From NCBI GenBank assembly GCA_015069415.1, contig SVIQ01000002.1, forward strand, positions 1-64,000: a stretch of 64,000 nt of DNA, in the 5' to 3' direction. Source of the DNA: Clostridiales bacterium (lineage in GTDB: Bacteria; Bacillota; Clostridia; Christensenellales; UBA1242). Each line of letters starts with the position of its first letter. Position 1 is the stretch's first letter. A program made the translations under genes and the position numbers. Below the pieces are notes generated by a model, which worked only from the letters and a program-made list of their open reading frames with translations, was not told where the DNA came from and did no database searches. This document shows, in pieces, positions 1 to 7,229 of this stretch.

Positions 1-2
1 AC

Positions 3-98
3 GAGTATTATGAGTATATCACAACAGGGATTTATCCATTAGAGGGGATTGTAAGTTGTAAAGTAGACAAACAGACGTTCCCTAGAACAAATAAATAA
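3..98 (+). CDS. 3' end of an unknown CDS (5' cut by window edge)
   Basis: An open frame runs from the window edge to a TAA at 96-98 and encodes about 31 residues (ending ...DKQTFPRTNK). Two nucleotides after the stop a new ATG starts the zinc-ribbon microprotein, which suggests a shared transcript. The visible piece is too short to assign a family, and it could be chance. Confidence 0.35.
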   Translation, partial: EYYEYITTGIYPLEGIVSCKVDKQTFPRTNK

Positions 99-100
99 AA

Positions 101-208
101 ATGTCCTTGACAAGGGGTACAGTTTATATTGAACTATGTAAGGTGTGCGGTTATCAACTTTTTGATGAAGACACTGAATGTCCTAATTGCCATACAAAAA
201 GGAAATAA
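101..208 (+). CDS. 35-residue zinc-ribbon microprotein
   Basis: An ATG at 101 opens a 35-residue frame ending with TAA at 206-208. It contains CKVCGY and, 14 residues further on, CPNC: two CxxC knuckles that form a minimal zinc ribbon. It sits directly after the preceding stop (96-98) and directly before the ATG at 210, so three genes are packed without gaps. There is no clear Shine-Dalgarno, so translation may be coupled to the upstream gene. The four correctly spaced cysteines are the main evidence that it is coded. Function unknown; a small nucleic-acid-binding or adaptor role would be typical of such ribbons (inference). Confidence 0.5.
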   Translation: MSLTRGTVYIELCKVCGYQLFDEDTECPNCHTKRK

Positions 209-209
209 T

Positions 210-452
210 ATGTTAGAAGAACCATATTATTATGTAAATGAAGTTTTGAAGTTTGATAAGCAGACAAAAGAACGTAGAAAACAACTTATAGAAGAACAGA
301 AAAAAGAAATTGCTTTTTTAAAGAGAGTGTTGAATAAACAAGAAAAGGTTAGAGAATTAGAAAAAGGTGAACCTGATTTCACTATAAGATTGAAGTATGC
401 ACTAGAAGTGTTAAATATAATGGAAATCAAAAATTTTGAACTTAACAATTAA
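210..452 (+). CDS. Small coiled-coil protein, unknown function
   Basis: The start is placed at ATG 210 because AAAGGA lies just upstream and because the longer in-frame version (from a TTG at 129) would run through the zinc-ribbon microprotein in another frame. The 80-residue product is strongly charged. Its middle (residues about 18-55, rich in K, E, Q and L) is predicted by eye to be a helical coiled coil. There is no signal peptide or membrane segment. A hairpin terminator follows at 464-490. It probably forms a short accessory operon with the zinc-ribbon gene. No family recognised. Confidence 0.5.
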   Translation: MLEEPYYYVNEVLKFDKQTKERRKQLIEEQKKEIAFLKRVLNKQEKVRELEKGEPDFTIRLKYALEVLNIMEIKNFELNN

Positions 453-463
453 ATTAAAAAATA

Positions 464-490
464 AACAGCTCAATTAAGAGTTGTTTTTTT
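464..490 (+). terminator. Rho-independent terminator
   Basis: An 8-bp stem (AACAGCTC / GAGTTGTT with one G-U pair), a 6-nt AATTAA loop and a T-run. It ends the small accessory operon. Its T-tract overlaps the likely -35 of the next gene. Confidence 0.7.
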
Positions 491-508
491 TGTGATTTTT
501 GATATAAT
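481..508 (+). promoter_or_regulatory. Promoter of HNH-like gene, leaderless
   Basis: TTGTTT (481-486), 16-nt spacer, TATAAT (503-508). The ATG at 516 lies 7 nt past the -10 box with no Shine-Dalgarno, so the transcript probably starts at the start codon. Confidence 0.5.
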
Positions 509-515
509 CTATTTT

Positions 516-1238
516 ATGGAAAGCAAAGAAATTGAAAAGTTATTAAAATTGAATTATGAAGATTTGGTTAATTATTTACTAAACAAATATGGAAACGTTA
601 ATGGTAATTATTATGTAAATGAATTTTGTAGAACTAAAAATAATAAGATTCGCAGAACAAATGATGGTTTGTATATTCATCACATCAAAGAAGATGTGGC
701 AATAAAGTTAAGTGAATCAAGTTTCGCAATTAATCAACCCTTTGAATATCAATTAGGAAAGAATTTACTTTATTGTAATATTTTAGAACACTTTATTTTG
801 CATATAAAGATTTTAGAAAAGAATTCTGATGAAGATATGTGCGGTATTGGTGGAATCGAAAATTTTATTATACCTGAAATTAATGATTATTTTAATGGGT
901 ATAACGAATTGGGTTTATATAAATACAAATCATTAAATTTAATTAGTAACAATTTAGAAGATTATATTAAGTGTTTAGAATATTATTTAGATGTTTTAGA
1001 TAATAGACAATTCTTAAAGGAACAGGGATTTGGAAGTATTTCACATATTTCTAAAGGTGATAAAACAGGTCTAAATCCATATATTTATGAACGACTTTCT
1101 TCAAGAGCAAAAGAAAAAGCAATTATAGAATTTCAGAATACTCATTGCAAAGATTTTAATAGTGAATTGTGTTTATCAGGCAAATGTCCTAAACAAACAG
1201 TTAGATGTACAACGCAAAGAGTTTGGTTATGCAAATAA
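516..1238 (+). CDS. HNH-like nuclease-fold protein (tentative)
   Basis: A 240-residue soluble protein. The start at 516 fits the TATAAT box ending at 508; a longer version from 492 would begin inside the promoter. Residues 55-60 read HHIKED, and residues 83-96 read NLLYCNILEHFILH, the spacing and character of an HNH / His-Me-finger core (HH...N...H...H). The last 20 residues contain four cysteines and may bind a metal. It sits in the accessory block left of tRNA-Glu. The catalytic core is inferred from motif shape only; function and target are unknown, and a restriction-like or mobile-element role is possible. Confidence 0.45.
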   Translation: MESKEIEKLLKLNYEDLVNYLLNKYGNVNGNYYVNEFCRTKNNKIRRTNDGLYIHHIKEDVAIKLSESSFAINQPFEYQLGKNLLYCNILEHFILHIKILEKNSDEDMCGIGGIENFIIPEINDYFNGYNELGLYKYKSLNLISNNLEDYIKCLEYYLDVLDNRQFLKEQGFGSISHISKGDKTGLNPYIYERLSSRAKEKAIIEFQNTHCKDFNSELCLSGKCPKQTVRCTTQRVWLCK

Positions 1239-1267
1239 AAAACCACCCTTAATATTGTGGGTGGTTT
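1239..1267. terminator. Hairpin terminator after HNH-like gene
   Basis: A 9-bp perfect inverted repeat (AAACCACCC / GGGTGGTTT) immediately after the stop codon. It is flanked by A-rich and short T-rich tails and could work in both directions. Confidence 0.6.
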
Positions 1268-1341
1268 AATATCAATAATGTAACGTGTTTTCTGAATAAG
1301 AATAAACAATCTTGTTCAGGTGGTTCGTATATTATTGCTTC

Positions 1342-1416
1342 TGGTAGTCCCAAGGGGAATCGAACCCCTGATACCGCCGTGAAGGGGCGGTGTCTTAACC
1401 GCTTGACCATGGGACC
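1342..1416 (-). tRNA. tRNA-Glu (TTC)
   Basis: A 75-nt cloverleaf on the minus strand: acceptor GGTCCCA paired with TGGGACT, anticodon loop with TTC, T-arm GGTTCGATTCC, CCA encoded. The gene's 3' end faces the accessory block at 1-1270, a common arrangement for integrated elements, although no attachment duplicate was found. Confidence 0.95.
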
Positions 1417-1639
1417 ATGGCGACCGTAGTCGCTCTCTGTATGAAATAAATCTAACAGTTTCTAAAATTTGTAAAACAAAAGGAATCAAATTTTAGATGA
1501 GAACAAGATTTTTCTCATTCTCTCATTCAATGGCGACCCATTGAATTAATAAAAGGAGGTTTATTATCTATCTTGAAAAGATAAATAATGTAATCTTTTA
1601 CCACAAAAATAAGGAAGGAAAATGAATGGTAAACCAAAT
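1417..1639. other. Spacer between two tRNA genes
   Basis: AT-rich spacer with no open frame of note. It holds two short GGCGACC motifs (near 1420 and 1532) and an AAAAGGAGG at about 1553 with no start codon placed behind it. I see no gene here. Confidence 0.4.
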
Positions 1640-1715
1640 TGGTGGCGGTGGGTAGAATCGAACTACCGATCTATCGGGTATGAACCGATTGCTTTAACCG
1701 CTGAGCCACACCGCC
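1640..1715 (-). tRNA. tRNA-Met (CAT)
   Basis: A 76-nt cloverleaf on the minus strand: acceptor GGCGGTG / CACCGCC, anticodon stem ATCGG/CCGAT with loop TTCATAC, CCA encoded. The G1-C72 pair argues for an elongator Met tRNA rather than the initiator. A lysidine-modified Ile-CAU tRNA cannot be excluded from sequence alone. Confidence 0.92.
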
Positions 1716-1840
1716 AAGATTACAAGTTTAGTATACCGGAAAAGAAACATATTGTCAAGCCTTTTTGAAAAAATTTTTCAAAATTTTTGTTTATGTCCTC
1801 TCAAATTATCCGAAAGAAAAAAAGAAGACCTAAATCTTCT

Positions 1841-3061
1841 TTAATTATCTACCATCCAATCAACGTAAACACCGTATCCTCTAGTTGGGTCGTTCATGAA
1901 CACATGTGTAACAGCTCCAACAATTTTCCCGTTTTGAACGATTGGACTTCCACTCATTCCTTGAATAATTCCACCTGTTTTTTCAAGCAATTCTTTATCT
2001 GTGATCTTAATAATCATACTCTTATCATCAGCTGTTTTTTGTTTACTAGCTTTTATAATTTTTATATCGTATGCTTTAACTCCTTCATTGTCTATCGAGC
2101 AGTAAATCTTTGCATCTCCAAGTTCGACCCCAAGCCTTCCTCCAAGAGTCGCAGTCCTCTCTGCGTCAACAATGCCTTTATTTAAAATGTTTCCATAAAC
2201 TCCATATTTACAGTTAGTGTCAGCAAGTCCAATTGCATCATCACTCAAATTAATTGTTGAGCGAATTTCTCCCGGATCGTTTTTTTGTCCCTTTTTTATA
2301 CCCAGAAGCCTACATTTGTAAATGTTACCGCTTTCTACTTCAAAATTATCACCTAAAGAACTGTCAACAATAGGATGACCAACTGCACCAAATCTAAAAT
2401 CGCTTTGTTTTACATATGTTAAAGTTCCAACTCCACTTGCACTATTTCTAACCCAAAGTCCAAGCTTATATTTCTTTGAAAAAAGGTCAAAAACGGGTGT
2501 TATTTTTTCTTCTATTTCTTCTGAATTTCTTTTAATTGTAAGAGTCAGCTCTTTGCCAGCATAATTCGGTAAATTAATTATTCTGTCAATATCTTCAACA
2601 TTTTCAATTTCAATTCCTTCAATTTTGATGATAGCGTCGCCGTCTTTTATTCCACTCTCTTTAATGGGTTCTTTCGTTCCATTTTCTGTTACAACAGCAT
2701 TACTGCCCACACATATTACACCATCACTAAATAAGTTAAATCCAACAGTTTCTCCACCCACATAAACATCTGTATCTGTCAACAATCTAACGTTAACTTT
2801 TTTAATAGTAAACAAATTGAATAATTTAACACTCATAGTTGTTTCTGTCGGCTCACCGTTTTGCGCAACCTTCAGATTTTTAGGAAGTTCTAAATTTAAT
2901 AATGGTGTATACTCATTAGATTTATTCACCTCGTCCAAATCTTGATATGTTACAATCATATTATCCGGCAAATCACTAACTTTTCTAATACTAGGTAAAA
3001 CAAATGCAGTACCAACTAAACACAGCGCTATAGCTATTGAAAAAATAAATAACTTTTTCAT
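1841..3061 (-). CDS. spoIVB: SpoIVB sporulation signalling serine protease
   Basis: In the SpoIVB family this forespore-made protease crosses to the intermembrane space and triggers sigma-K activation in the mother cell. The 406-residue product has an N-terminal membrane anchor (residues about 4-22), a PDZ domain (about 110-190, with the SGIKDGDAIIKIEG core) and a C-terminal S55 peptidase domain containing VGHPIVDSS (catalytic His) and GMSGSPIVQNG (catalytic Ser). The length is close to that of the Bacillus protein. AGGAGA lies before the ATG. A sigma-G/F-like promoter (TTATA, 17 nt, CACACTA) lies at 3078-3107. It is divergent from the toxin cassette and rpsO. Confidence 0.95.
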   Translation of the reverse strand: MKKLFIFSIAIALCLVGTAFVLPSIRKVSDLPDNMIVTYQDLDEVNKSNEYTPLLNLELPKNLKVAQNGEPTETTMSVKLFNLFTIKKVNVRLLTDTDVYVGGETVGFNLFSDGVICVGSNAVVTENGTKEPIKESGIKDGDAIIKIEGIEIENVEDIDRIINLPNYAGKELTLTIKRNSEEIEEKITPVFDLFSKKYKLGLWVRNSASGVGTLTYVKQSDFRFGAVGHPIVDSSLGDNFEVESGNIYKCRLLGIKKGQKNDPGEIRSTINLSDDAIGLADTNCKYGVYGNILNKGIVDAERTATLGGRLGVELGDAKIYCSIDNEGVKAYDIKIIKASKQKTADDKSMIIKITDKELLEKTGGIIQGMSGSPIVQNGKIVGAVTHVFMNDPTRGYGVYVDWMVDN

Positions 3062-3077
3062 ATTGTCTCCTGCGATT

Positions 3078-3107
3078 TAGTGTGTGTAAGTTGTGAAATT
3101 TTATAAC
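3078..3107 (-). promoter_or_regulatory. Sigma-G/F-like promoter of spoIVB
   Basis: On the minus strand, GTTATA (3107-3102) is followed after 17 nt by CACACTA (3084-3078), six of seven matches to the sigma-G -10 consensus CATACTA. The -35 lies inside the 26-bp repeat described at 3098-3123. Confidence 0.5.
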
Positions 3108-3123
3108 AAAATCTATTGACAAA
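3098..3123. repeat. 26-bp direct repeat, left copy
   Basis: Matches 4194-4219 with one mismatch (T3112 versus A4208). It carries TTGACA (3116-3121), which is the -35 of the antitoxin promoter. On the other strand it carries the -35 of spoIVB. The pair brackets the toxin/antitoxin cassette. Confidence 0.85.
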
Positions 3124-3144
3124 AATGTAAAACCTTAATAAAAT
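3116..3144 (+). promoter_or_regulatory. Promoter of toxin/antitoxin operon
   Basis: TTGACA (3116-3121), 17-nt spacer, TAAAAT (3139-3144). GGAGAAATT precedes the ATG at 3160. The -35 sits in the duplicated 26-bp repeat. Confidence 0.75.
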
Positions 3145-3159
3145 AAAATTGGAGAAATT

Positions 3160-3504
3160 ATGAGTAAATTAAATTTAGAATTAAATTTATCTGAAGAATT
3201 AATTGACTATATTGAAAGATATTCAGACATTACTAAAGTAAGCAAAAAAAGACTTTTGTTAAGATTTTTGACACTTGGCATTAATCAAGGCGCTACAACA
3301 ATTGAAGATGCCATCACTCTAGGCATTTCTATTAATCAACAAAACTTAAAATCATGTAAAGCAGTAGCGAAAATGACTAATTCAACCAATGTTAATTATG
3401 CAACAACATATGAAAATTTAAAATCATTAATGCAAAATCCTGAGTTTTTACAACTTTTAAGTGAAGAAGAAAAAAGGATACGTTCCGAGTATGAAAAAAA
3501 ATAA
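3160..3504 (+). CDS. Putative antitoxin partner of zeta-like toxin
   Basis: A 114-residue soluble protein encoded just upstream of, and overlapping by 14 nt, a zeta-like kinase. The N-terminal stretch (residues 1-35, LNLELNLSEELIDYIERYSD) resembles a ribbon-helix-helix or short HTH beginning. The C-terminal third is a charged helix (LLSEEEKRIRSEYEKK), the usual toxin-wrapping element. Antitoxin identity is inferred from position, size and overlap, not from a recognised family. It has its own strong promoter and GGAG ribosome site. Confidence 0.6.
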   Translation: MSKLNLELNLSEELIDYIERYSDITKVSKKRLLLRFLTLGINQGATTIEDAITLGISINQQNLKSCKAVAKMTNSTNVNYATTYENLKSLMQNPEFLQLLSEEEKRIRSEYEKK

Positions 3505-4192
3505 ATTATATGTGTTTGCAGGTCCTAACGGTAGTGGAAAATCCACAATAACTAGCAATTTTGTATCTTATTTTTTATCAAATAATATAATTTACGTCAA
3601 CGCGGATATAATAGCGCAAGAAATATTCTCAGATATAGAAGACGAGTATGACAGAAATTTACAAGCATCCAAAGTTGCAACAAATTTAAGAAATACTTTG
3701 ATTGAGCAAAGAAAAGATTTTGCTTTTGAAACTGTTTTATCTACAGAAAGAAATTTAAACTTAATGAAAAACGCCAAAGAAAAGGGATATGAAATTTATT
3801 GCATTTACTGTCTAACACGTTCTCCTCAAATCAATATCGACAGAGTACAACAAAGAGTTAAAGAAGGCGGTCACTCAGTTGATGATGAAACAATAGAAAA
3901 AAGATATATTAAATGTTTAGAATTGTTACCTAAAGTTATTGAAGTATCAGATAAAATGTTTATATATGATAACTCCGATAATTACCAACTTCTTTTAATA
4001 AAAAAAGAAAACAACATAATTATAATTACTAATGATTACAACGATGAATGGTTGCTTCAAAACATTGTAAATCCTTTAAAAAATCAAGGATTGAATTGTA
4101 CTTTAATTTTAAAAGAATTTATTCCTTCAAGAGAAGAAATCATATCGGCTGAAGATTTAGAAAACTTTTCAATTGAAGATTTTATTATCTAA
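3491..4192 (+). CDS. Zeta-toxin-like P-loop kinase
   Basis: 233 residues. The start at 3491 (MKKNKLYVFAGPNGSGKST) puts the P-loop close to the N-terminus, as in this family, and the extra ten residues of the longer frame overlap the antitoxin. Walker A is GPNGSGKST (residues 10-18). NADIIAQEIF follows the first helix. FETVLSTERN and CLTRSPQINIDRVQQRV match the substrate and Arg motifs of the zeta / COG4185 family. Zeta toxins phosphorylate UDP-activated amino sugars and block wall synthesis, but COG4185 members differ in substrate, so the exact target is open. Translationally coupled to the antitoxin. Confidence 0.75.
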   Translation: MKKNKLYVFAGPNGSGKSTITSNFVSYFLSNNIIYVNADIIAQEIFSDIEDEYDRNLQASKVATNLRNTLIEQRKDFAFETVLSTERNLNLMKNAKEKGYEIYCIYCLTRSPQINIDRVQQRVKEGGHSVDDETIEKRYIKCLELLPKVIEVSDKMFIYDNSDNYQLLLIKKENNIIIITNDYNDEWLLQNIVNPLKNQGLNCTLILKEFIPSREEIISAEDLENFSIEDFII

Positions 4193-4193
4193 T

Positions 4194-4219
4194 ATTTTAT
4201 AACAAAAACTATTGACAAA
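4194..4219. repeat. 26-bp direct repeat, right copy
   Basis: Second copy of the repeat at 3098-3123. It starts 2 nt after the toxin stop codon and contains the TTGACA of the rpsO promoter. Confidence 0.85.
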
Positions 4220-4240
4220 GTTAATTCTTAATGCTAGAAT
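4212..4240 (+). promoter_or_regulatory. rpsO promoter
   Basis: TTGACA (4212-4217), exactly 17 nt, TAGAAT (4235-4240), followed by an 80-nt structured leader. Confidence 0.8.
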
Positions 4241-4319
4241 AACGACATACCTATTACGAGAGTTGAGCGAGTCTCTAACGTCAACGTCGTTTTAGGCGAA
4301 TTTAAAAAAGGAGAGAAAA
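4241..4319 (+). promoter_or_regulatory. Structured rpsO leader (possible S15 autoregulation)
   Basis: The leader can fold into an outer helix AACGAC (4241-4246) / GTCGTT (4286-4291) enclosing ACGAGAG / CTCT..CGT (4256-4281), and ends with GGAGAG before the ATG. Firmicute rpsO leaders often bind S15 for feedback control. The fold here was read by eye; match to a known Rfam class was not tested. Confidence 0.5.
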
Positions 4320-4580
4320 ATGAACATTAACAAAGCTGAAATTGTCAAAGAATTTGGCAAAAATGAGCAAGACACAGGAAGTGTTGAAGTTCAAATCGCT
4401 TTACTTTCTGCAAGAATCGCTAATTTAACTGAGCACTTGAAGAACAACAAGCAAGATCTTCACTCAACTCGTGGACTTAACAAGATGGTTTCAACTCGTA
4501 AGAAGTTATTAAACTACTTAACTGAAACAGACATCGAAAAAGCACGTGCTTTGAAAGCAAAACTTGGCATTCGTGGCTAG
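4320..4580 (+). CDS. rpsO: 30S ribosomal protein S15
   Basis: 86 residues, near the usual 88-89. It shows the S15 signature: [22 protein letters not shown], then the [20 protein letters not shown] rRNA-binding core. S15 binds the 16S central domain and starts platform assembly. It is transcribed alone from its own promoter with a structured leader and ends at a strong terminator (4584-4609). The upstream toxin cassette has a second, separate promoter. Confidence 0.98.
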   Translation: MNINKAEIVKEFGKNEQDTGSVEVQIALLSARIANLTEHLKNNKQDLHSTRGLNKMVSTRKKLLNYLTETDIEKARALKAKLGIRG

Positions 4581-4583
4581 AAA

Positions 4584-4609
4584 AAAACGACCAGTTGGTC
4601 GTTTTTTTT
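4584..4609 (+). terminator. rpsO terminator
   Basis: AAAACGACC, 4-nt AGTT loop, GGTCGTTTT and further Ts. A strong, short hairpin just after the stop codon. Confidence 0.85.
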
Positions 4610-4612
4610 GTT

Positions 4613-5074
4613 TTAACGAATTAAGCCTTCTTCATTGTCATTATATAACACATTTTCTTTTATTAATGTTTTTTCATGTTTAGTAACATATGCTTGGAAA
4701 GTATTTCCTTGAGAAAAAATGTGATCTAATTCAACTACTCGACTAACATCTTCATAATCTTTAGAATGCGCAAATGCAGTCCAATCTCCTCTGTAAAATT
4801 CTATTACAGCTTTATCTTCAGGCTCATTTAAATAATTATACTCACATGTCTCGCAAAAGCCCAGTTCAGACTCTATCATTTTAACAACATTATTCCAACA
4901 AATATGTTCTTCGACTCCAAGCAAATTTTCATTTAAAAATTCAATTAATTGTTTAATAGCCCTTTTTAATGAAAGTCCTTTAGGTAATTCAAAAAACAAA
5001 TCTTTTCTAGAAACATAACTACAATCAAGTAATGAACTATACATATTTGTTTGCAATTTTAAAATTCCGCTCAT
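4613..5074 (-). CDS. Hypothetical protein, second gene of a pair
   Basis: A 153-residue soluble protein with no signal peptide or membrane segment. It contains CETCEYNY (residues about 73-80), one CxxC pair that might bind metal. Its middle is helical (LKRAIKQLIEFLNENLLGVEEHICW). It starts 12 nt after the stop of the gene at 5087-5509 and so is probably co-transcribed with it. No family recognised. Confidence 0.7.
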   Translation of the reverse strand: MSGILKLQTNMYSSLLDCSYVSRKDLFFELPKGLSLKRAIKQLIEFLNENLLGVEEHICWNNVVKMIESELGFCETCEYNYLNEPEDKAVIEFYRGDWTAFAHSKDYEDVSRVVELDHIFSQGNTFQAYVTKHEKTLIKENVLYNDNEEGLIR

Positions 5075-5086
5075 ATTAGACTCCTA

Positions 5087-5509
5087 TTATCTAATTTCTC
5101 TAGCTTCGATATTTTCATGGCTAAATTGATTAGGGTTAACAAGAATGATTGCATCTAAATTTTCATTTCCTGTTTCAAATGGTATCATATCTCTATTTGT
5201 TTTTGGCGTAATACCGTGTCGAGCAAAATAATCATACATATCTCTCATATTATAATTAAAATCAATATATACACGCATTTCTTCATCTGCACCATCTTCG
5301 CTTTGAACGATAATATATCCTAATTTTTCAAAAGCTTCTTTTACATCTGAAAAGTTTTTATCTCTATAGTTTTGAACAATAGTCTTAATTTCAGAAATTA
5401 GAGTATCTTTATCTTTTATTAAGTGATGTAAATATAAAACTTCTTTCTCTTTTTTACCTTCTTCATGAAAGAAAATATCAAACCCTGTGAATTTTACTTT
5501 AAAAATCAT
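5087..5509 (-). CDS. Hypothetical protein, first gene of a pair
   Basis: A 140-residue soluble alpha/beta-looking protein (N-terminal strands, then the helical segment IKDKDTLISEIKTIVQNYRDK, then MRDMYDYFARHG near residues 88-99). A strong Shine-Dalgarno (AGGAGGAAATT) precedes the ATG. The promoter at 5533-5561 drives the pair. No recognised domain; it could be a cytoplasmic adaptor or part of a small lineage-specific unit. Confidence 0.75.
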   Translation of the reverse strand: MIFKVKFTGFDIFFHEEGKKEKEVLYLHHLIKDKDTLISEIKTIVQNYRDKNFSDVKEAFEKLGYIIVQSEDGADEEMRVYIDFNYNMRDMYDYFARHGITPKTNRDMIPFETGNENLDAIILVNPNQFSHENIEAREIR

Positions 5510-5532
5510 AATTTCCTCCTATTTGCTGAGAA

Positions 5533-5561
5533 AGTATAACATACAATTTGAGTTCTGTCAA
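5533..5561 (-). promoter_or_regulatory. Promoter of the 5509-4613 gene pair
   Basis: On the minus strand TTGACA (5561-5556), 17-nt spacer, TATACT (5538-5533), then AGGAGG before the ATG at 5509. Confidence 0.75.
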
Positions 5562-5603
5562 GATGCATTTTTTAATTATTTTTAACAATTTTTCAAGAAA
5601 CGG

Positions 5604-5632
5604 TTGCAAATTTGATTCTTTTGTGCTATAAT
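5604..5632 (+). promoter_or_regulatory. tRNA-Arg promoter
   Basis: TTGCAA (5604-5609), 17-nt spacer, TATAAT (5627-5632), about 35 nt before the tRNA 5' end. Confidence 0.7.
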
Positions 5633-5667
5633 ACAAATCGTCTTAAGAAAATCAATCTAAATAACAT

Positions 5668-5744
5668 GCGTTCATAGCTCAGCTGGATAGAGCGTTGGTC
5701 TACGGAACCAAAGGTCTGGGGTTCGAATCCCTATGGACGCACCA
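5668..5744 (+). tRNA. tRNA-Arg (ACG)
   Basis: A 77-nt cloverleaf: acceptor GCGTTCA / TGGACGC, anticodon stem TTGGT/ACCAA with loop CTACGGA (anticodon ACG, read as ICG after deamination), T-arm GGTTCGAATCC, CCA encoded. Confidence 0.95.
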
Positions 5745-5776
5745 CAAAAAAAGACTGAATTCATCAGTCTTTTTTT
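5745..5776. terminator. Bidirectional terminator (tRNA-Arg / thioesterase)
   Basis: AAAAAAAGACTGA, ATTCA loop, TCAGTCTTTTTT. The A and T runs on both sides allow it to serve both the tRNA and the convergent gene. Confidence 0.8.
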
Positions 5777-6260
5777 AAATGTCTTCAACATCGTCTTCTA
5801 TGTATATGTCCGCTGCATTTGAATTTTCCGCATCTGCAATCTTATCAATTGGCAATTTCATATAAGTTGCAGTACATTCAGCAAGTAATTTTCCGTCCAT
5901 ATCGAAAATTTTACCTTCTCCAGAAAAGGTTCTTGAAGTTTTTGAGACAATTCTACCAACTGCTCTTAATTTTTCATCGTACGGAACAGGTTTTCTAAAT
6001 TTCATGCTTAAAGTCATTGTTACACCCCAAGTCTGAGGCTCAGTAATCCAAATTGCTCTACCAACAAGTTCGTCCAAAAGCGCAGTTATCATTCCTCCAT
6101 GTGTTCTTCCAGGATAACTTTGATGTTCGCTTCTGAATTTGACAATTGTAACAACACTATCATCTTCAACTTCATAAAATTGAGCTTTTACACCAAATGG
6201 ATTATCCACACCACAAATCAAACAATCACGTGAATTATTTTGCTTTTTTAAAACTTTCAT
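5775..6260 (-). CDS. PaaI-type hotdog thioesterase
   Basis: 161 residues. The hotdog core has RTHGGMITALLDELVGRAIW (residues about 52-71), the HGG..LLDE signature of PaaI / 4HBT thioesterases, followed by two long strands (TMTLSMKFRKPVPYDEKLRAVG and AECTATYMKLP). An N-terminal CLICG pair is seen in some relatives. It probably hydrolyses an acyl-CoA thioester; the substrate is not evident. The 20-residue acidic tail is unusual but not a known domain. GGAGGA before the ATG supports the start. Confidence 0.85.
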   Translation of the reverse strand: MKVLKKQNNSRDCLICGVDNPFGVKAQFYEVEDDSVVTIVKFRSEHQSYPGRTHGGMITALLDELVGRAIWITEPQTWGVTMTLSMKFRKPVPYDEKLRAVGRIVSKTSRTFSGEGKIFDMDGKLLAECTATYMKLPIDKIADAENSNAADIYIEDDVEDI

Positions 6261-6511
6261 TTATTCCTCCAAAATTATTTTATCAAAAAATAATAAAAAA
6301 TCAAAATAATTTTATAAAAAATTAGAAATTTAATCATTTTTTGTACTATTTTGCTTATTTTTTATTTATTTTTAATATTTTTTTAATTATTTTTAAAATT
6401 ATGTCAAAAAATAAAATTTTAATACTAAAAAAATAAATGTAAAATTACAAAATATTTATTTTGATAAAACTCAAAAATGTGCTATAATTAAGCCTATTCT
6501 AAGGTAATAAA
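6261..6511. other. AT-rich intergenic region
   Basis: Almost pure A/T with many short A and T runs. No credible ORF or RNA gene. It leads into the decayed gene at 6512. Confidence 0.5.
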
Positions 6512-7092
6512 ATGGAAAATAATAACAAACGAAATTACACACGATTATTGTTTATTAAATTTATGAAAAATATTAATAATGATCAACATTTATTCTAGCC
6601 CAAAGAATTTATTTTTGATAAAACCTTAATTATTTCTAGAAAAATTCATTTATTAAAATATTTATGGTATTTTGATCAAAATATTTATGAAGAAAATCCA
6701 GAAAATTATGAATTTATACCTCAACAGAACACTTATTATTTACAAATATACACAGACCTCGGTAAGCAAAACAATAATCTTATAAGAGTTGTTTATTGCG
6801 ATGACAATCAAGTTATATCTGCTACTTGTCTTGTAATTGAGAGGTATCATTTTATGTCAGATTAGTTGAAATACTACTTCATATCACCACATATTATATC
6901 AGGTTAAGAAAAACAAATCCAAACTTTAGATACGAAATTGAAATAAGTAGAGATAATCAAAAAGTAGAATTGAACAACAAACTCTTCGAATCAAAAAACA
7001 TTGAAGAAGTATATGATTATATTTTCAATAACATATTAATCTATTCATCTTTACAATCACGAAATGAACTGGTGTTCATTTTTTTGTTTTAA
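6512..7092 (+). pseudogene. Decayed gene (one nonsense codon, one frameshift)
   Basis: An ATG at 6512 opens a frame interrupted by TAG at 6596-6598. The frame then continues for about 89 sense codons (...YYLQIYTDLGKQNNNL...ATCLVIERYHF). Around 6850 coding moves to the next frame and continues as VRLVEILLHITTYYIRLRK...YEIEISRDNQ to a TAA at 7090-7092. The joined product would be about 190 residues, with codon use like its neighbours. Two lesions in separate places argue for decay rather than recoding. No family recognised. It occupies the gap between the thioesterase and parA. Confidence 0.6.
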
Positions 7093-7151
7093 AATATTCT
7101 TACATTCTAAAATTTTCCACAAGAAATCGTTCAAACATTAAATTTAGAGCT

Positions 7152-7174
7152 TTTCTTCTATATTATAGAAGAAT
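7152..7174. repeat. Short palindrome upstream of parA
   Basis: TTCTTCTATA / TATAGAAGAA inverted repeat with almost no loop, followed by TTTTA. It may be a terminator for the decayed gene or an operator for parA. Not distinguishable here. Confidence 0.35.
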
Positions 7175-7229
7175 TTTATGTAAAAATATGTATTTTTTTG
7201 AAAAATGTCAACATTTTTTCTTTAAATAA

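Noticed and set aside
1270..1341. Possible attachment-site duplicate of the tRNA-Glu 3' end
   Set aside because: No repeat of the tRNA 3' end is found in the visible accessory block; the other edge lies outside the window.
1787..2185. 132-codon plus-strand frame opposite spoIVB
   Set aside because: It lies over the conserved protease domain of spoIVB and has no promoter or ribosome site.
4613..5509. The hypothetical gene pair considered as a second toxin/antitoxin system
   Set aside because: Sizes are similar (153 and 140 residues), there is no overlap, no toxin fold is recognisable, and the pair has an ordinary promoter and ribosome site.
6596..6598. In-frame TAG considered as a recoded sense codon
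   Set aside because: The same gene also needs a frameshift near 6850, and TAG is used elsewhere as a normal stop (for example dacF and rpsO), so decay is simpler.
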